NCBI GenBank assembly: GCA_039000515.1
Contig: JBCFYV010011135.1
Coordinates: forward strand, 19,302,178 to 19,366,177
Source of the DNA: Timema cristinae
Taxonomy: Eukaryota; Arthropoda; Insecta; Phasmatodea; Timematidae
Reading direction: 5' to 3'
Length of the DNA stretch: 64,000 nt
Shown: positions 24,262-35,299 of the stretch, piece after piece
Position numbering within the stretch: the first letter of the stretch is position 1
Layout of the letters: each line of letters begins with the position of its first letter
The notes under the pieces: generated by a model
Databases searched by the model: none
Told to the model about the DNA's origin: nothing
Seen by the model: the letters and a program-made list of their open reading frames with translations, nothing else
Made by a program: the position numbers and the translations under genes

Positions 24262-24600
24262 TACTAATATTATAAAAGCTCAAGTTTTTGTGTTTGAATG
24301 TTTGGATGTTTATTACTCAATCATGCCAAAACTACTGAACAGATTCGAATAAAACTTTTCAGGTTGGTAGAGTATGTCCTGGAATAACATATAGGAATAT
24401 TCCAACATTTTATTTTATATTAATTTTACAATACTAATGTTTAAACTTTTCTTATACAAGCTATATTATATAATATTATATATTATATTTCGTAGTAATA
24501 GAAATATATATTATCTAAGTTATCAATTATTAATTTTTTTAAGTTAAAAATTAAAAGATTTTATCAATTACTATGGGCAAAGGCCTGACGGGTAAAAACT
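24262..24600 (+). repeat. Dispersed repeat (ACTAATATTATAAA...AAACTAGT type), in dpr intron
   Basis: Begins ACTAATATTATAAAAGCTCA, contains AAAACTACTGAACAGATTCG, and ends GACGGGTAAAAACTAGTC. The pattern 'contact with CTACTGGACCGATT' followed by an ACTAGT end is common in arthropod genomes. A shorter relative is at 57718-57905. Confidence 0.5.
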
Positions 24601-25105
24601 AGTCTTGAATATATCTTTAATTTTGATAAATAGTTATTATTTGGTATTACAAATGCTTTTAATTTCCTAATAGTGTATGACGTACTTTAATTTTAATTTC
24701 TAGAATCCGCTAGGAGCCCGTTTTATTTAAGTACATTAATAAAAAAAAAAACCGAGATAAAATAAATACACATTTCGAAAGTTGTAAAGTATTTTTATAC
24801 CCAGCTTCATTATTGGAGTGATCCCTACATTTAGGTATTTATTTATTTTAACTAAACATGCGGTACAAATTCCAATTTGAATTGCTACTGAAAACAAACA
24901 TTTCTGTAACAATATTCTGTGGTCAATGCAATGTGTAACAATTCCTTTCCCTTGTTTTATGTTTATTTAAGTAATAAACATGAGCGCAATGTGTCCACGT
25001 TTTGTTGAATAATGTCATTAAGGTTTGATATTTTGTTTTTTTTACGTCTGTTCTAAACCTCCCCCTAGTGTTTTTTTTTTACTCACCCAACCCTTTATTC
25101 TGCAG

Positions 25106-25214
25106 ATGTGGGGACTTCAAATCAAGTATGTTCAGCCTAGAGATGCTGGATGGTACGAATGTCAAGTTTCAACTCATCCACCTATCAGTATCTTTGTGGA
25201 GCTTAGAGTTATCG
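25106..25214 (+). CDS. dpr: dpr-like gene, Ig1 exon (second half)
   Basis: Follows the acceptor CCCTTTATTCTGCAG and ends at ATCG/GTGAGT, phase 0 in and phase 1 out. It encodes [20 protein letters not shown] then [16 protein letters not shown]. This is the diagnostic Dpr Ig1 F-G strand block: [12 protein letters not shown], then the second Ig cysteine in WYECQVST, then the strand leading into Ig2. The M here is the first codon of an internal exon, not a start codon. Joined to the exon at 21614 it gives [15 protein letters not shown], the order expected in the family. The paralogue among the many dpr genes is not resolved. Confidence 0.9.
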
Positions 25215-25330
25215 GTGAGTTATGATTATTATATTATATAATTTATGATTAAAAAATACTATTGTCCAGTTTATAGGTTCATTATATAATTTTTTTTTGA
25301 CAACATTAACAACCTTTTACTTTAAGAATT

Positions 25331-25610
25331 ACCCACCTCGGTGGCGTAGTTGGCTAACGCGCTACTCTCGTGTTAAGCCCAACTGCTAAAGACGGGGGAT
25401 CACAAGGTTCGAATCTCGGTCGGGTGAACTGGAGGTGGTTTTTCCTAAATGATTTTCCACTCTCCATCCACGCAAATACGGGTTTACCTCCTCTAATTCA
25501 ACCTTCCCAATTCCTAATCCATTAGCGTAATTAGTACTTAAAGCGTATAACCCGAACGGTTAGTAAGACGCGGTGCTAAATAATAATAATAATATAAGTA
25601 ATAATAATAA
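25331..25610 (+). mobile_element. SINE-A, full-length copy in dpr intron
   Basis: Sense orientation, about 115 bp after the donor of the preceding exon. Good A box (TGGCGTAGTTGG) and B box (GGTTCGAATCT), shared tail and interrupted (TAA)n. Perfect 13 bp duplication TACTTTAAGAATT at 25318-25330 and 25611-25623, so a fairly young insertion. Confidence 0.9.
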
Positions 25611-26574
25611 TACTTTAAGAATTGTTGTTTTATAGGGATTGATAGTAATTTAAAAAAATGACAACTATGTCATTATTCAACGTATAAATACGTGAACCTA
25701 GGTTTAAAATTTTCCCTAACTCTTAGATAAATTTCTTCTAATAATAATTGGACTATATCTAGTTACTTGAGACTGATTCTGGAAGGAATTCGAAATAAGA
25801 GGGAGAGATTTAAAAGGTGTAGGATGGAACATGTAAAGTCTATATATATAAAAAAAAGACTGAAGCTCTAAACAGCAATCAAGATTTGAAGAGTAAATCT
25901 AACATTTAGTTTGATTGAAACATTAAAAATAATCATTTAATGACGTTGCCCACCTTTGACGTAGTGGAAAATACAAATATGATTTACAACTGTGTATTTA
26001 GGTTTTAATAGGAGGAGCTTAAAGATATAGCCTTCATACAATGTTTTTTTCAATAAATCTTAAAATAATTTTACATGTCAAAAAAATACTTTATTTAAAT
26101 TTTACTATATCGTCTACAGCTGAGTATATTTTGTTTATTCATGAAAATGGCTAATAGGAATCCTAGTGCCAAGATGTTGATTAAAACAAGTTCATGGAAC
26201 CATATATTTATCTATAATAGGACTTAAGAAAAAGTTTATTTTAAAATACAAATCAATGTTGCTCAAGCATAGGTTTTTTTTTACTTATTAGAGGAAGAAG
26301 GGAACTGGAATATTTCGACAAAAAAAAAATCCTTTACATTATAATTACTGATGTTATCATTTTATTTATCTTTCATAACTTGGAATTTAAGTGAATGTCC
26401 CGCCAAGCTTGGATGCGAAGCCACTTAGAAAAATAGTTTCAAATTTACTACTAAGTTAAAGTTGCTAAAGAATAATTGAGTGAGTCAGCGTTAATCAAAC
26501 GTAAGCTCCTTAGTTGTTATAGCACATGTTAAAGGTTTAAATAAATCATTCAATATAAAAAAAATACTGATAAA

Positions 26575-26815
26575 ATAACAAGGAAGAATTTAGAACCATG
26601 CTCAGAGTATTGACTGGTAAGCCTATTTAGAGGAGGCCATTTTAAGGATCTAGAGGTAGATGGTAGGATAACATTACCGTATAATGGACCTGAAAGATAT
26701 AGGGTTTAGTGAAATGTACTAAATAGAGCTAAATAAAGCTGGGATAGGTGGCGTCCTTTTGTAAGTGTGGCAATGAACTTTTGAGTTTTTCGTGCCTTAG
26801 CGTAAGTAATTATAT
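26575..26815 (+). pseudogene. Decayed LINE 3' coding fragment, in dpr intron
   Basis: Reads FRTMLRVLTGKPI, RRPF, GSRGRW and DNIT in order with stops between, again the GKP..RRP.G....W.DNI motif of insect LINEs. The same unit GAGCTAAATAAAGCTGGGAT follows as in other copies. Confidence 0.55.
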
Positions 26816-26817
26816 AA

Positions 26818-27302
26818 AACTAGATAGCTGTTGCCCGCGGCTTTGCTCGCGTGGAAGTTGATTATATACAAATACGAAAATATACATATGTATTTACAGA
26901 TTAATTTAAAATATTACGTTACGTTGATGACCATAACTTGACCTCAGATCAAATATAATGCAAGTCCGATACAAACTTTCACCGCCTTTTTCATCCCTTA
27001 TTAAATAAAATTTCCAAAATTACTGAAACACGTATTTATTTGTTTTACGTCAATAACCAAAATACCAAATTTTGTTTATGTAACTTTCAAAATGACGGAC
27101 TTTCATAAATATTATCATCCCCTATGGTGACCTCTTTGGGGTGGAATTTTTTAAAATCCTTTCTTAGTGGGTGCCTACATAACAAAATGAATATACAGTC
27201 CAAATTTCATGCTTGTAACCTTGATAGTTTGCGCTCGGCGATGATGAATCAGTCAGTCAGTCAGTCAGTCAGTCAGGACATGTTATTTTATAAGTATAGA
27301 TA
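26818..27302 (+). repeat. Dispersed repeat (ACTAG...TCAGTCAG), in dpr intron
   Basis: Starts ACTAGATAGCTGTTGCCCGC and ends with GATGATGAATCAGTCAGTCA repeats and TTTTATAAGTATAGATAAC. Same family as 433-1165 but shorter and better preserved at the ends. Confidence 0.6.
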
Positions 27303-27756
27303 ACTATGTGATAACAATGTCATAATATAAGGCTCATATATGTGTCTATTACAATGGTTATAATCTTGTTTATAATAATCTACTGTATCACTAGACATAC
27401 ATCAACCTCATCACAGGTAATAAAGTATCCATTGTCTGAGAAGTGGTGGACTGGATGTCACATATACCTGTTTGAATACTAGCAGATTGCTTTAATCTAT
27501 AGCTGCCACAACTACTGTGAATTAAAATAAACTTATCCATTAATATCCTTTTGCTGCTTTTAATCAAAAGTTCCAATCAGTAGGTCTGAATATTTCTCAA
27601 AATACATAATTCTTAAAGTAATCGATTAAATATCGTTCCATTTCTAGTTAATCTATGTTTTTTATAGTCAATTTCTTAAAACAATGTGAACACATTTTAA
27701 TGTTCAATGAAAACTGATTGTTACAAAATTTTTAATCTATACTAACAGTGAATGTA

Positions 27757-28043
27757 AGGTGACCTGGTGGTCTAGGGGTAAGGTGTCAGACTTCTGTGCT
27801 GGCGGCCGGGGTTCAATCCTCAGTCCCGGCACAGATTTATCTGATTTCCAAACCCTTCCTTCACCTCTGACAAGACATCTTGTGAATGTGGGGAATGCCA
27901 GGCCTCCACCGTGGTTCGGATTCCACGTTAAACTGTAGGTCCTTCATTTCATCTCACAATCACCCTACCATTACACATTAGCGTAAGTGCGTATAACCCG
28001 AACGGGTAGTAAGACGCGGTGCTAATAATAATAATAATAATAA
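27757..28043 (+). mobile_element. SINE-B, full-length young copy in dpr intron
   Basis: Contains the A-box-like TGGTCTAGGGGTAAGG, the B-box-like GGTTCAATCCT, the full body and tail and (TAA)n. Perfect 14 bp duplication TAACAGTGAATGTA at 27743-27756 and 28044-28057. Sense to the gene, and inverted relative to the SINE-B at 30342-30632 across the Ig2 exon. Confidence 0.9.
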
Positions 28044-28289
28044 TAACAGTGAATGTAGGATTATTTTACAAACTTAAATATTTCAAAAATATACTCTCAG
28101 CAAGGGCCTAGCAATAAAGTAGCATTTTTTTATCATATCAATAGGAATGTGAAAATAAATTTTTAAGTGAACTAAAAGTATTCCAGCTGAAATGATCTGA
28201 TTGATTTAATGTACTTATAGTAAGCTTTTAAATTCTTCGACTTACCACTTCAACTTGAAATTAAACATAGCTACAATTCTTTTTACGAA

Positions 28290-28660
28290 TAATTGGTGAG
28301 TCGGGAGTGTAGAAAACATTGCAGGACAGTATTTTTATTTTAAAGTTTTTATATAAACACATTATATTTAATCTAAGACAATCAAATAATTAGTCAAACT
28401 AAAACCAGAATTTAGTTTTCTACACAATCACGGTGACCTTAACAGTTGTTGAATATCTGTCAAAGGGTGTACTGGAATTTAATGAAAACTTTTTTTTTTA
28501 TTTAAATAGTTCATCATCATATAATAATAGACTCGTGACAAATATTCAATAACTGTCGATATCAACATGTAAATAATATTAAACTTTATATTTTTTACTA
28601 AAGCTATATTTTTATTTATCTTGTACACGAAAAATTTTGCAATAACAATGGCGAATACAT
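28290..28660. repeat. Decayed TTAA-type palindromic MITE, in dpr intron
   Basis: Shares ACAGTTGTTGAATATCTGTC, an AT-rich centre and the opposite-strand block GACAAATATTCAATAACTGT with the elements at 46942 and 60672. Terminal TTAA repeats are not recognisable, so the limits are uncertain. Confidence 0.5.
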
Positions 28661-28721
28661 TGACCTTAACTAGCAACCCCTATACTTCCAGAGAAGGGCC
28701 GGGCTTCTTGGTACCTACCAG

Positions 28722-29838
28722 CCCACCCCTGGTTTGAGTCGCTCTCACTCGGGAGTATTTATACAAATCCCATTTGTTTTAAATTCCCACAGAGGTGACA
28801 GCTGAGCTTGTTAGTGGCACTGGTTTGAGTCTCTCTCTCTCTGGAGTATTTATAGAAAGATCATTTGTTTGAAATTCTACAGATGCGACAGCTGAGCTCA
28901 TATGTGCCCCTGATTTGAGTCTCTCTCTCTCTCTCTCTGAAGTATTTCATAGAAATAAATTTTTGAAATTCCCACAGAGGCGACAGCTGATCTTGTAATG
29001 CCCCTGATTTGAGTCTCTCTCTCTCTCTCTCTCTCTCTGGAGTATTCATAGAAAGATAATTTGTTGAAATTCCCACAGAGGCGACAGCTGATCTTGTAAG
29101 AGCCCCTGATTTGAGTCTCTCTTCTCTCTGGAGTATTCATAGAAAGATAATTTGTTGAAATTCCCACAGAGGCGACAGCTGATCTTGTAAGAGCCCCTGA
29201 TTTGAGTCTCTCTCTCTCTCTCTGGAGTATTCATAGAAAGATAATTTGTTGAAATTCCCACAGAGGCGACAGCTGATCTTGTAAGAGCCCCTGATTTGAG
29301 TCTCTCTCTCTCTCTCTGGAGTATTCATAGAAAGATAATTTGTTGAAATTCCCACAGAGGCGACAGCTGATCTTGTAAGTGCCCCTGATTTGAGTCTCTC
29401 TCTCTCTCTCTCTCTGGAGTATTCATAGAAAGATAATTTGTTGAAATTCCCACAGAGGCGACAGCTGATCTTGTAAGTGCCCGTGATTTGAGTCTCTCTC
29501 TCTCTCTGGAGTATTCATAGAAAGATAATTGGTTGAAATTCCCACAGGGGCGACAGCTGATCTTGTAAGTGCCCCTGATTTGAGTCTCTCTCTCTCTCTC
29601 TGGAGTATTCATAGAAAGATAATTTGTTGAAATTCCCACAGGGCGACAGCTGATCTTGTAAGTGCCCCTGATTTGAGTCTCTCTCTCTCTCTCTCTCTCT
29701 CTGGAGTATTCATAGAAAGATAATTTGTTGAAATTCCCACAGAGGCGACAGCTGATCTTGTAAGTGCCCCTGATTTGAGTCTCTCTCTCTCTCTCTCTCT
29801 GAAGTATTCATAGAAAGATAATTTGTTGAAATTCCCAC
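28722..29838 (+). repeat. Minisatellite of 3'-splice-site units upstream of the Ig2 exon
   Basis: About 11 tandem units of 90-101 bp followed by the real exon boundary. Each has GATTTGAGT(CT)n, GGAGTATTCATAGAAAG, TTTGTTGAAATTCCCACAG, then AGGCGACAGCTGATCTTG. The AG landmarks are at 28791, 28881, 28976, 29077, 29168, 29262, 29356, 29454, 29546, 29640 and 29741; the real exon's AG is at 29839-29840. The part after CACAG copies the first ~38 bases of the Ig2 exon in degenerate form. Overlapping minus-strand frames with MGISTNYLSMNTPERERER are products of this repeat, not genes. Confidence 0.9.
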
Positions 29839-29840
29839 AG

Positions 29841-30125
29841 AGGCGACAGCTGAGCTTGTTGGTTCCCCCGACCTCCACATAAAGAGCGGCAGCACGCTCC
29901 ACCTGGTGTGCAAGCTGCATCAGAGCACGGAGGCTCCGGTGTACGTGTTCTGGTACCACGAGGAGAAGATGATCAACTACGACAAGGAGAGAGGGGTGTC
30001 CGTGCACGGTGACAAGAGCAGTAGCTCTCTAGTGATCGCAGAGGCGCAGAAGAGCGACTCTGGGAACTACTCGTGCGTGCCGTCCAACGCCAAACCCGCG
30101 AGTATCAACGTGCACGTGCTCAACG
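29841..30125 (+). CDS. dpr: dpr-like gene, Ig2 exon
   Basis: Acceptor TTCCCACAG, donor CAACG/GTGAGT, phase 1 at both ends. With the last base of the previous exon it reads EATAELVGSPDLHIKSGSTL, HLVCKLHQSTEAPVYVFWYH, EEKMINYDKERGVSVHG, LVIAEAQKSDSGNYSCVPSN, AKPASINVHVLN. This is a complete Ig domain: first cysteine in LVC, core tryptophan in FWYH, D-S-G-N-Y-S-C with the second cysteine, and an N-Y-S glycosylation sequon. FWYH..RMINYD and CVPSNA.PASI.VHVLNG are Dpr hallmarks. The exon is strikingly GC-rich for the window. It has no internal start; the 5' end was chosen by splice phase, because upstream copies of the same AG break the reading frame. Confidence 0.93.
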
Positions 30126-30341
30126 GTGAGTTTTGAATGAAAAGGGTGTTGTGGAGAGCTATTATGAGGGGTATGAGGAGAATTAGATTTATAAACAGAG
30201 GTAGAGAATGGGTAGCAGTTGATGTGAATTGCGCTTAAAGCACTAGAGACGATAAGGTGAGACGAATAATAATAATAGATATTTATAATAGGTTAGAAGA
30301 AAAGAAGCGGTATAATAGGACACTAAGTCAAGGAGATTTTG

Positions 30342-30632
30342 TTATTATTAATAGCACTGCGTCTTACTACCCATTCGGGTTATACGCACCTACGCAAATG
30401 TGTAATTGTAGGATGATTGTGAGATAAAAGGAGGACCTACAGTTTAACGTGGGATCCAAACCATGGTGGAGCCTGGGCATTACACACATTCTCAAGTTGG
30501 GATTAATACACGTCGTGTCAGAGGTGAAAGAAAGGGTTGGGTAATCAGATAAATCTGTGCCGGGACGGAGGATTTAATCCCAGAACCCCAGCATAAAAGT
30601 CTGACACCTTACCCCTAGACCGCCAGATCACC
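30342..30632 (-). mobile_element. SINE-B (long subtype), in dpr intron
   Basis: Antisense copy in the intron after the Ig2 exon, with GTTATTATTAATAG tail, the GGGATTAATACACGTC subtype block and head ending in CGCCAGATCACC. Target duplication not seen. Confidence 0.8.
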
Positions 30633-31061
30633 AAGGGGTTTTTTTTCCCCTCCATGGTCACCAGATGTTCCACCGTCGAGTTTGACGAACTTAGACGAAA
30701 TTCTCTGACCTAAATGTTCGGGTCTATATTGCTCCTTTTGGGGTATAACTGGCGCCACAATTCTTTAGGAGTGTATTATTTTAGTATAAAGTTATTATGA
30801 TGTATCAATTATCAAAGCCATTGTATTTGATAATAACGGTTATAGCTCTGTACAGTTATAACCGTAATTAAAACTATAATAGATTTGTGCATTCGTATCT
30901 ATTGTAAATTGTATTTTGGCATCAAAAAAGACAACCGCAGTGTTGAAGGTGGCTGCGCTATTTTATTTGCCTGTGATATTAATTTATCACACATTAAATG
31001 TAGCCGACGATTTACTCACGTCCATCACCAACTCTGCCTTAAAATATGAGTGAATAATGAC

Positions 31062-31200
31062 CCTGGTCATGGAATGACTCTTGGATAGCTCAGTAGTGGC
31101 GTATTAGGCCAAAGGTCCCGGGTTTGTTTTTCCTGTTCAGGTGTATTTTTGAATTTAAAGAATATAATACTATGTAATTATGTTCATTTTTCTATTCTAA
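31062..31200 (+). mobile_element. SINE-D, tRNA-derived, decayed, in dpr intron
   Basis: GGATAGCTCAGTAGTGGCGT (A-box-like) and AGGCCAAAGGTCCCGGGTTT (B-box-like), followed by a short AT-rich body. Relatives at 34709-34790 and 49863-49960 share 'AAGCCAAAGGTC..GGGTTTGATTCC'. Reads as a tRNA-derived element, not a tRNA gene, since no acceptor stem closes. Confidence 0.55.
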
Positions 31201-31369
31201 GATCAAATTTTGATGACTGATTCAACTCAAACTTTGTTGGATGAATATAATGTTGACAATTTTATTTCTATCATCGTGTTTTATTAAACGTTAAGGGTAT
31301 ACACATATCTTATAATTACTATAGTGACGTAAGTATGAGAAAGGAAGCATTATAGGGTAAGATACACAC

Positions 31370-31515
31370 ATTTGCTTAAGAGGTGAGTGGGAAAACATTT
31401 AATAAAAACAAATTTAAGTAGACCATCCAGGTTTCTAACTCAAACCTCCCAGTTATCTGCCAGATAGTCTTACAAAGAGTGATGCGTTAGACAGTTTGGC
31501 CACTGACGTGTGTAG
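31370..31515 (-). repeat. Decayed SINE-like element, in dpr intron
   Basis: On the minus strand a GGCCAAACTGTCTAACGCAT head and a degenerate B box (AGTTAGAAACCTGG) can be seen, with GGAAAACATTTAATAAAAAC at the other end. It resembles the element at 55785-55978. Weakly supported. Confidence 0.3.
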
Positions 31516-31801
31516 ACAACTCATTAAAGACGATTCAAAAATTGTTAGTAGATACTATTATAGTTTTAATTTATAAATAAACCAATATATGAAACCATGA
31601 GATATAAGTTTCCCTGAGATAAGAAAGAAAATCCTGATTAGTTCAGTGATTGGCAGGCTAAGACAATGGTCCCATCTTTGATAACCCTTTTAACCCATAT
31701 TTGAAAGAAATTTATTTTAATGTCTTCATCTGTTTCTATTGATAACATCGATACATTTAATTATACTAATAGTTAAATCGACCACTATATAACTGTTTCA
31801 G

Positions 31802-31995
31802 GAGAGAAACCAGCGGCGATGCAACATGGAAGCAGAAGTTCCGCGTCTTCTCTGAAGGTGCATCTTCCGGTGACACTCTGTTCGTGGTATTGTCTTTTCC
31901 TTCTTCTACTGGTGAGGATGACACTTCACCACTCATCAGGGTCCTCGAGACAGCCAAGAATACCAAGTGAAACCACGTTCCGAGTTTTCAGATGA
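31802..31995 (+). CDS. dpr: dpr-like gene, C-terminal exon with stop
   Basis: Acceptor AACTGTTTCAG, phase 1. Joined to the Ig2 exon it gives VHVLNGEKPAAMQHGSRSSA. The NGE.PAAMQHG block is typical of the segment just after Ig2 in Dpr proteins. A hydrophobic run, VTLCSWYCLFLLLLV, follows, then a ~35-residue polar tail ending TTFRVFR and TGA at 31993-31995. The hydrophobic run would act as a membrane anchor or GPI signal, in keeping with surface Dpr proteins. The tail after it is longer than a classical GPI signal, so a transmembrane anchor is also possible. The frame was fixed by splice phase and by the PAAMQHG match. Confidence 0.85.
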
Positions 31996-32002
31996 TGGGG
32001 TT

Positions 32003-32064
32003 AATAAATAATGAATCAAAAAGTGTACTTTTCCAATACGATTGTTTTATTAATGAAAAATAAA
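32003..32064 (+). promoter_or_regulatory. Candidate poly(A) signals of the dpr-like gene
   Basis: AATAAA occurs at 32003-32008, 8 bp after the stop codon, and again at 32059-32064. In AT-rich DNA this hexamer is common, so placement rather than sequence is the argument. Confidence 0.35.
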
Positions 32065-32888
32065 CCTTCCAGAGAGAATCTCTCAAATTATGTAAACATA
32101 TAAACAATTTTGAAAAACACAAACAAACAAAAGAATCATAAAACGTGGAAGGTATTCACGTTTCAATTGACACATAAAATAAATAAATTTGACTGAATTA
32201 AATACTTTATTTAGGAGTATCCAAATAAGTAGATATTAAAAATAAAGTGAACAATTTATTGTAATGGATGGGTTTTGAAAATGGAGTAAAATGTGATTTG
32301 AAACATTAATTCTATAATTTATTATAATACATTCTTCAAAATATTGTAAACTATTGTAATTTTTCATTCAAATATAATTACAATACAAATTAAGCTAAAG
32401 ATTGTCTAACCAATTATTATGATGTAATTATTAAAACGTCATTATCTACCAAAGAATATGTATCTATTTTTTCTTGACTTAAACTTGTGTATTATAATTT
32501 TTAATATGTCTACCAATAAAATGTGTAGTTTGAGTTTGTAGGAAAAGTTCCTAAATCAAAATAAGGAAATACGAGTGAGAAACATTTATTTTATAATTTG
32601 GAAAAATAACAAAAACTAATAAAATAATAAATATATAACAATTTGGAAATATATTTGATTTATCATGTACTATCCCAAAAATATACGTTATGATATTTAA
32701 AGGTACCAACATACTCTTAGCAGATAACATTAATTTTATTGAAATTAAATATAATAAATCCTAAACAAAAATAAAAATTAAGTATTTGACAAAATACATA
32801 TTTATATTATGCTAAAAAAATAATATTCAAAAGTGACTTTGATTGAAATATACAACAGTGAATAGAATTTAATTGTATGTTTTGAAAT

Positions 32889-33348
32889 GATTTGTCATTT
32901 AATATGAGATAATGAAAACTGACGACTTATATTGTTTGAAATATTATTACATGTAAGTAAACGGTTATGAAATTTTAAAAAAATATTGAAATTAAAGAAA
33001 ATACTGAAAATAGAATTTTCTAAACTTTTATTTCAGTCCTATTTTTTTTAGAACTATTTGATAATTTATTTAATCGCTATACTACAATATTTAGCCTATT
33101 ATTTAGAAATATGGGTATCATCAGTCATGATTTGTCATTTAACATGAGATAATGAAAACTGACGACTTATAATGTTTGAAATATTATTACATGTAAGTAA
33201 ACGGTTATGAAATTTAAAAAAAAATATTGAAATTAAAGAAAATACTGAAAATAGAATTTTCTAAACATTTTATTTCAGTCCTATTTGATAATTTAATCGC
33301 TATATTACAATATTTAGCCTATTATTTAGAAATATGTGTATCATCAGT
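32889..33348. repeat. Tandem duplication, 240 bp period
   Basis: The block starting GATTTGTCATTTAA at 32889 is repeated from 33129 with few substitutions and a ~16 bp deletion in the second copy. Both end in ATCATCAGT. Non-coding. Confidence 0.85.
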
Positions 33349-34708
33349 ATATTTCCCTTTTTATTTTAAATAAAAATAAATGCAAAAACGAGGTAGATGT
33401 TCTAAAATAAGTTCTAATAGACAATTATCTCTCTCTATTTCGTATAAATGTGCCCCGTTTACTTAGTTCTTATGAAAAATGAAACATATCATGGTTTTCA
33501 AACTATACACTTTTGTCAATATTTCTTTCCTATATTATTACTTCATTATATGATCCAATTCCTATTACCTATTTGGTATATATAGCAATGAGTAGGGGGA
33601 GTTGAAATTAAATGCACCCTAACTTCCGTGGAGGAATAATGATAAACCAGTTATTAAATTATCATTCTCAGTGCACATGACTTGTATTTAAGCCCCAAAC
33701 TCACCGTCAAAGGCAAATCAAACTATATGAACGTAATATTTAGTTAGTCTTCCCTAAGATGCTGGTAGTAGTTTGATAATACCTCAGAAATTAAACCTTT
33801 ACCATTGGTAGTCACGGGGAGTAATTGCTCCCGTTCATAAAGTTTGATATGATAGTGATGGATAGGTTTGGAGTGGGTAGCAAACTTGTTTTATTGAGGG
33901 TATTTTTAATTATATGGCATCCTACAGACCTCCACTTAAATGTTAGTTTAATTCCTTTAAATTTCAATTCATCAATCTTTAGTCATTATTTAAAAAAAAA
34001 CGTTTTTAGCCTGGTTCAGTAATGGTGAAGATTAAAATTTATTATAAATTAGGCCAAAATTCTCTGGCCTGACACGATTATATTATCATTATTAGAGTTA
34101 GCATTGCTCCTATTTACCAATTTTATTATTAATATTCATGCGTTTTAATACTAACAGCCACATTCGTCTAGGGATTTATTTTTGTGATGACAACATATTT
34201 TAAACAAAGAACCTGTTATGAAATTTTTCATTAAATGTTCCTCTTAAATGGAGATATATCTCTTCACATTTCATTGTTAAGTATAAGAATGCCATTTATG
34301 AAGCATCAAACCTAATAAGATAATCCTCAATTTTCCTAATAATATTTTCTATTGTCATCATACTATAAACATGTATATATTGGTTTGATTCAATTCTAAG
34401 TTTCTGGGCCATTCAATTAATATTACAAGTGCCACATATCAATATTAATCAAAATAAAATAATTTTACATTTTAATACAATACCCATATGGATGGTTTTT
34501 GTTTCTATAAGTTCCTATTACTTCAATTTTGGTGTGGCTAATATTTTAGAGCAACAAACTTTTTTAAGACTAAGGACTTTTTCGAATATCCTCAATGTCA
34601 GTAAACTTGAAGGAAAACCCTTAAAGTTTTCTTAAGAAAAACGTATTTTTTTTTAGATTAAAATTTATAAGGCAATTTTAAGCCAAAATAAATATAGAAT
34701 ATTAAAAA
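33349..34708. other. AT-rich non-coding DNA
   Basis: No gene recognised; the 65- and 68-codon frames at 33825 and 34429 are AT-rich chance frames. Confidence 0.4.
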
Positions 34709-34790
34709 GAGAATACACTTAGTGGTATAGCAGTGGTGACTTAAGACAAAAGTCCTGGGTTTGATTCCTGCTACCAGGTGTAATTTATCT
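34709..34790 (+). mobile_element. SINE-D, decayed tRNA-like head
   Basis: TTAGTGGTATAGCAGTGGTG and AAAGTCCTGGGTTTGATTCC in tRNA A/B-box order. Only the head region is visible. Confidence 0.5.
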
Positions 34791-35299
34791 ATTAGTTTAT
34801 ATTAATTATCCAAACATGTTATATGATACAAATTAAATAAATAATACAGGTAATTTTAATACCTCATTATTACCGTTTCAGAGAATACAAGTTTAAATAC
34901 ATTATTAGCTATTTATATTTTAAGGATAACTTGAAAATACAGTCATTAAAACAATTTAATATATGCAAATAAATATCTTAAAATAAAGTTAACCTCTTAC
35001 TACAAGCAGGAAAACATTAGATATGTCTATAAAATATGGAAATATATCTTCGCTTGTTCATATAAATTATTTTGCTGTGCAAAATTGACCTTTCTATATA
35101 GTGTATTATTATATAATTTAATATTATGATTATTGATAAATGCTTATATTTAACATATTTTTACTTTATGTTTTATGTATGCAATGATTGATTTTGTGGT
35201 GTATGATGAGAGACTTAAAAGTTTAGTAAAGAATATTAGTGCTGGTCATGGAGTCGACTCTGGAAATGATACCTTCCTACTGATATCGGTAGTTTAGTT

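Noticed and set aside
25106..25108. ATG at the start of the second Ig1 exon as a translation start
   Set aside because: It directly follows a splice acceptor and lies inside the Ig1 domain; the preceding exon joins in phase 0.
28861..30007. Several minus-strand frames with repeated MGISTNYLSMNTPERERERE
   Set aside because: They are the reverse complement of the splice-site minisatellite; the frame is kept only because repeats are similar in length.
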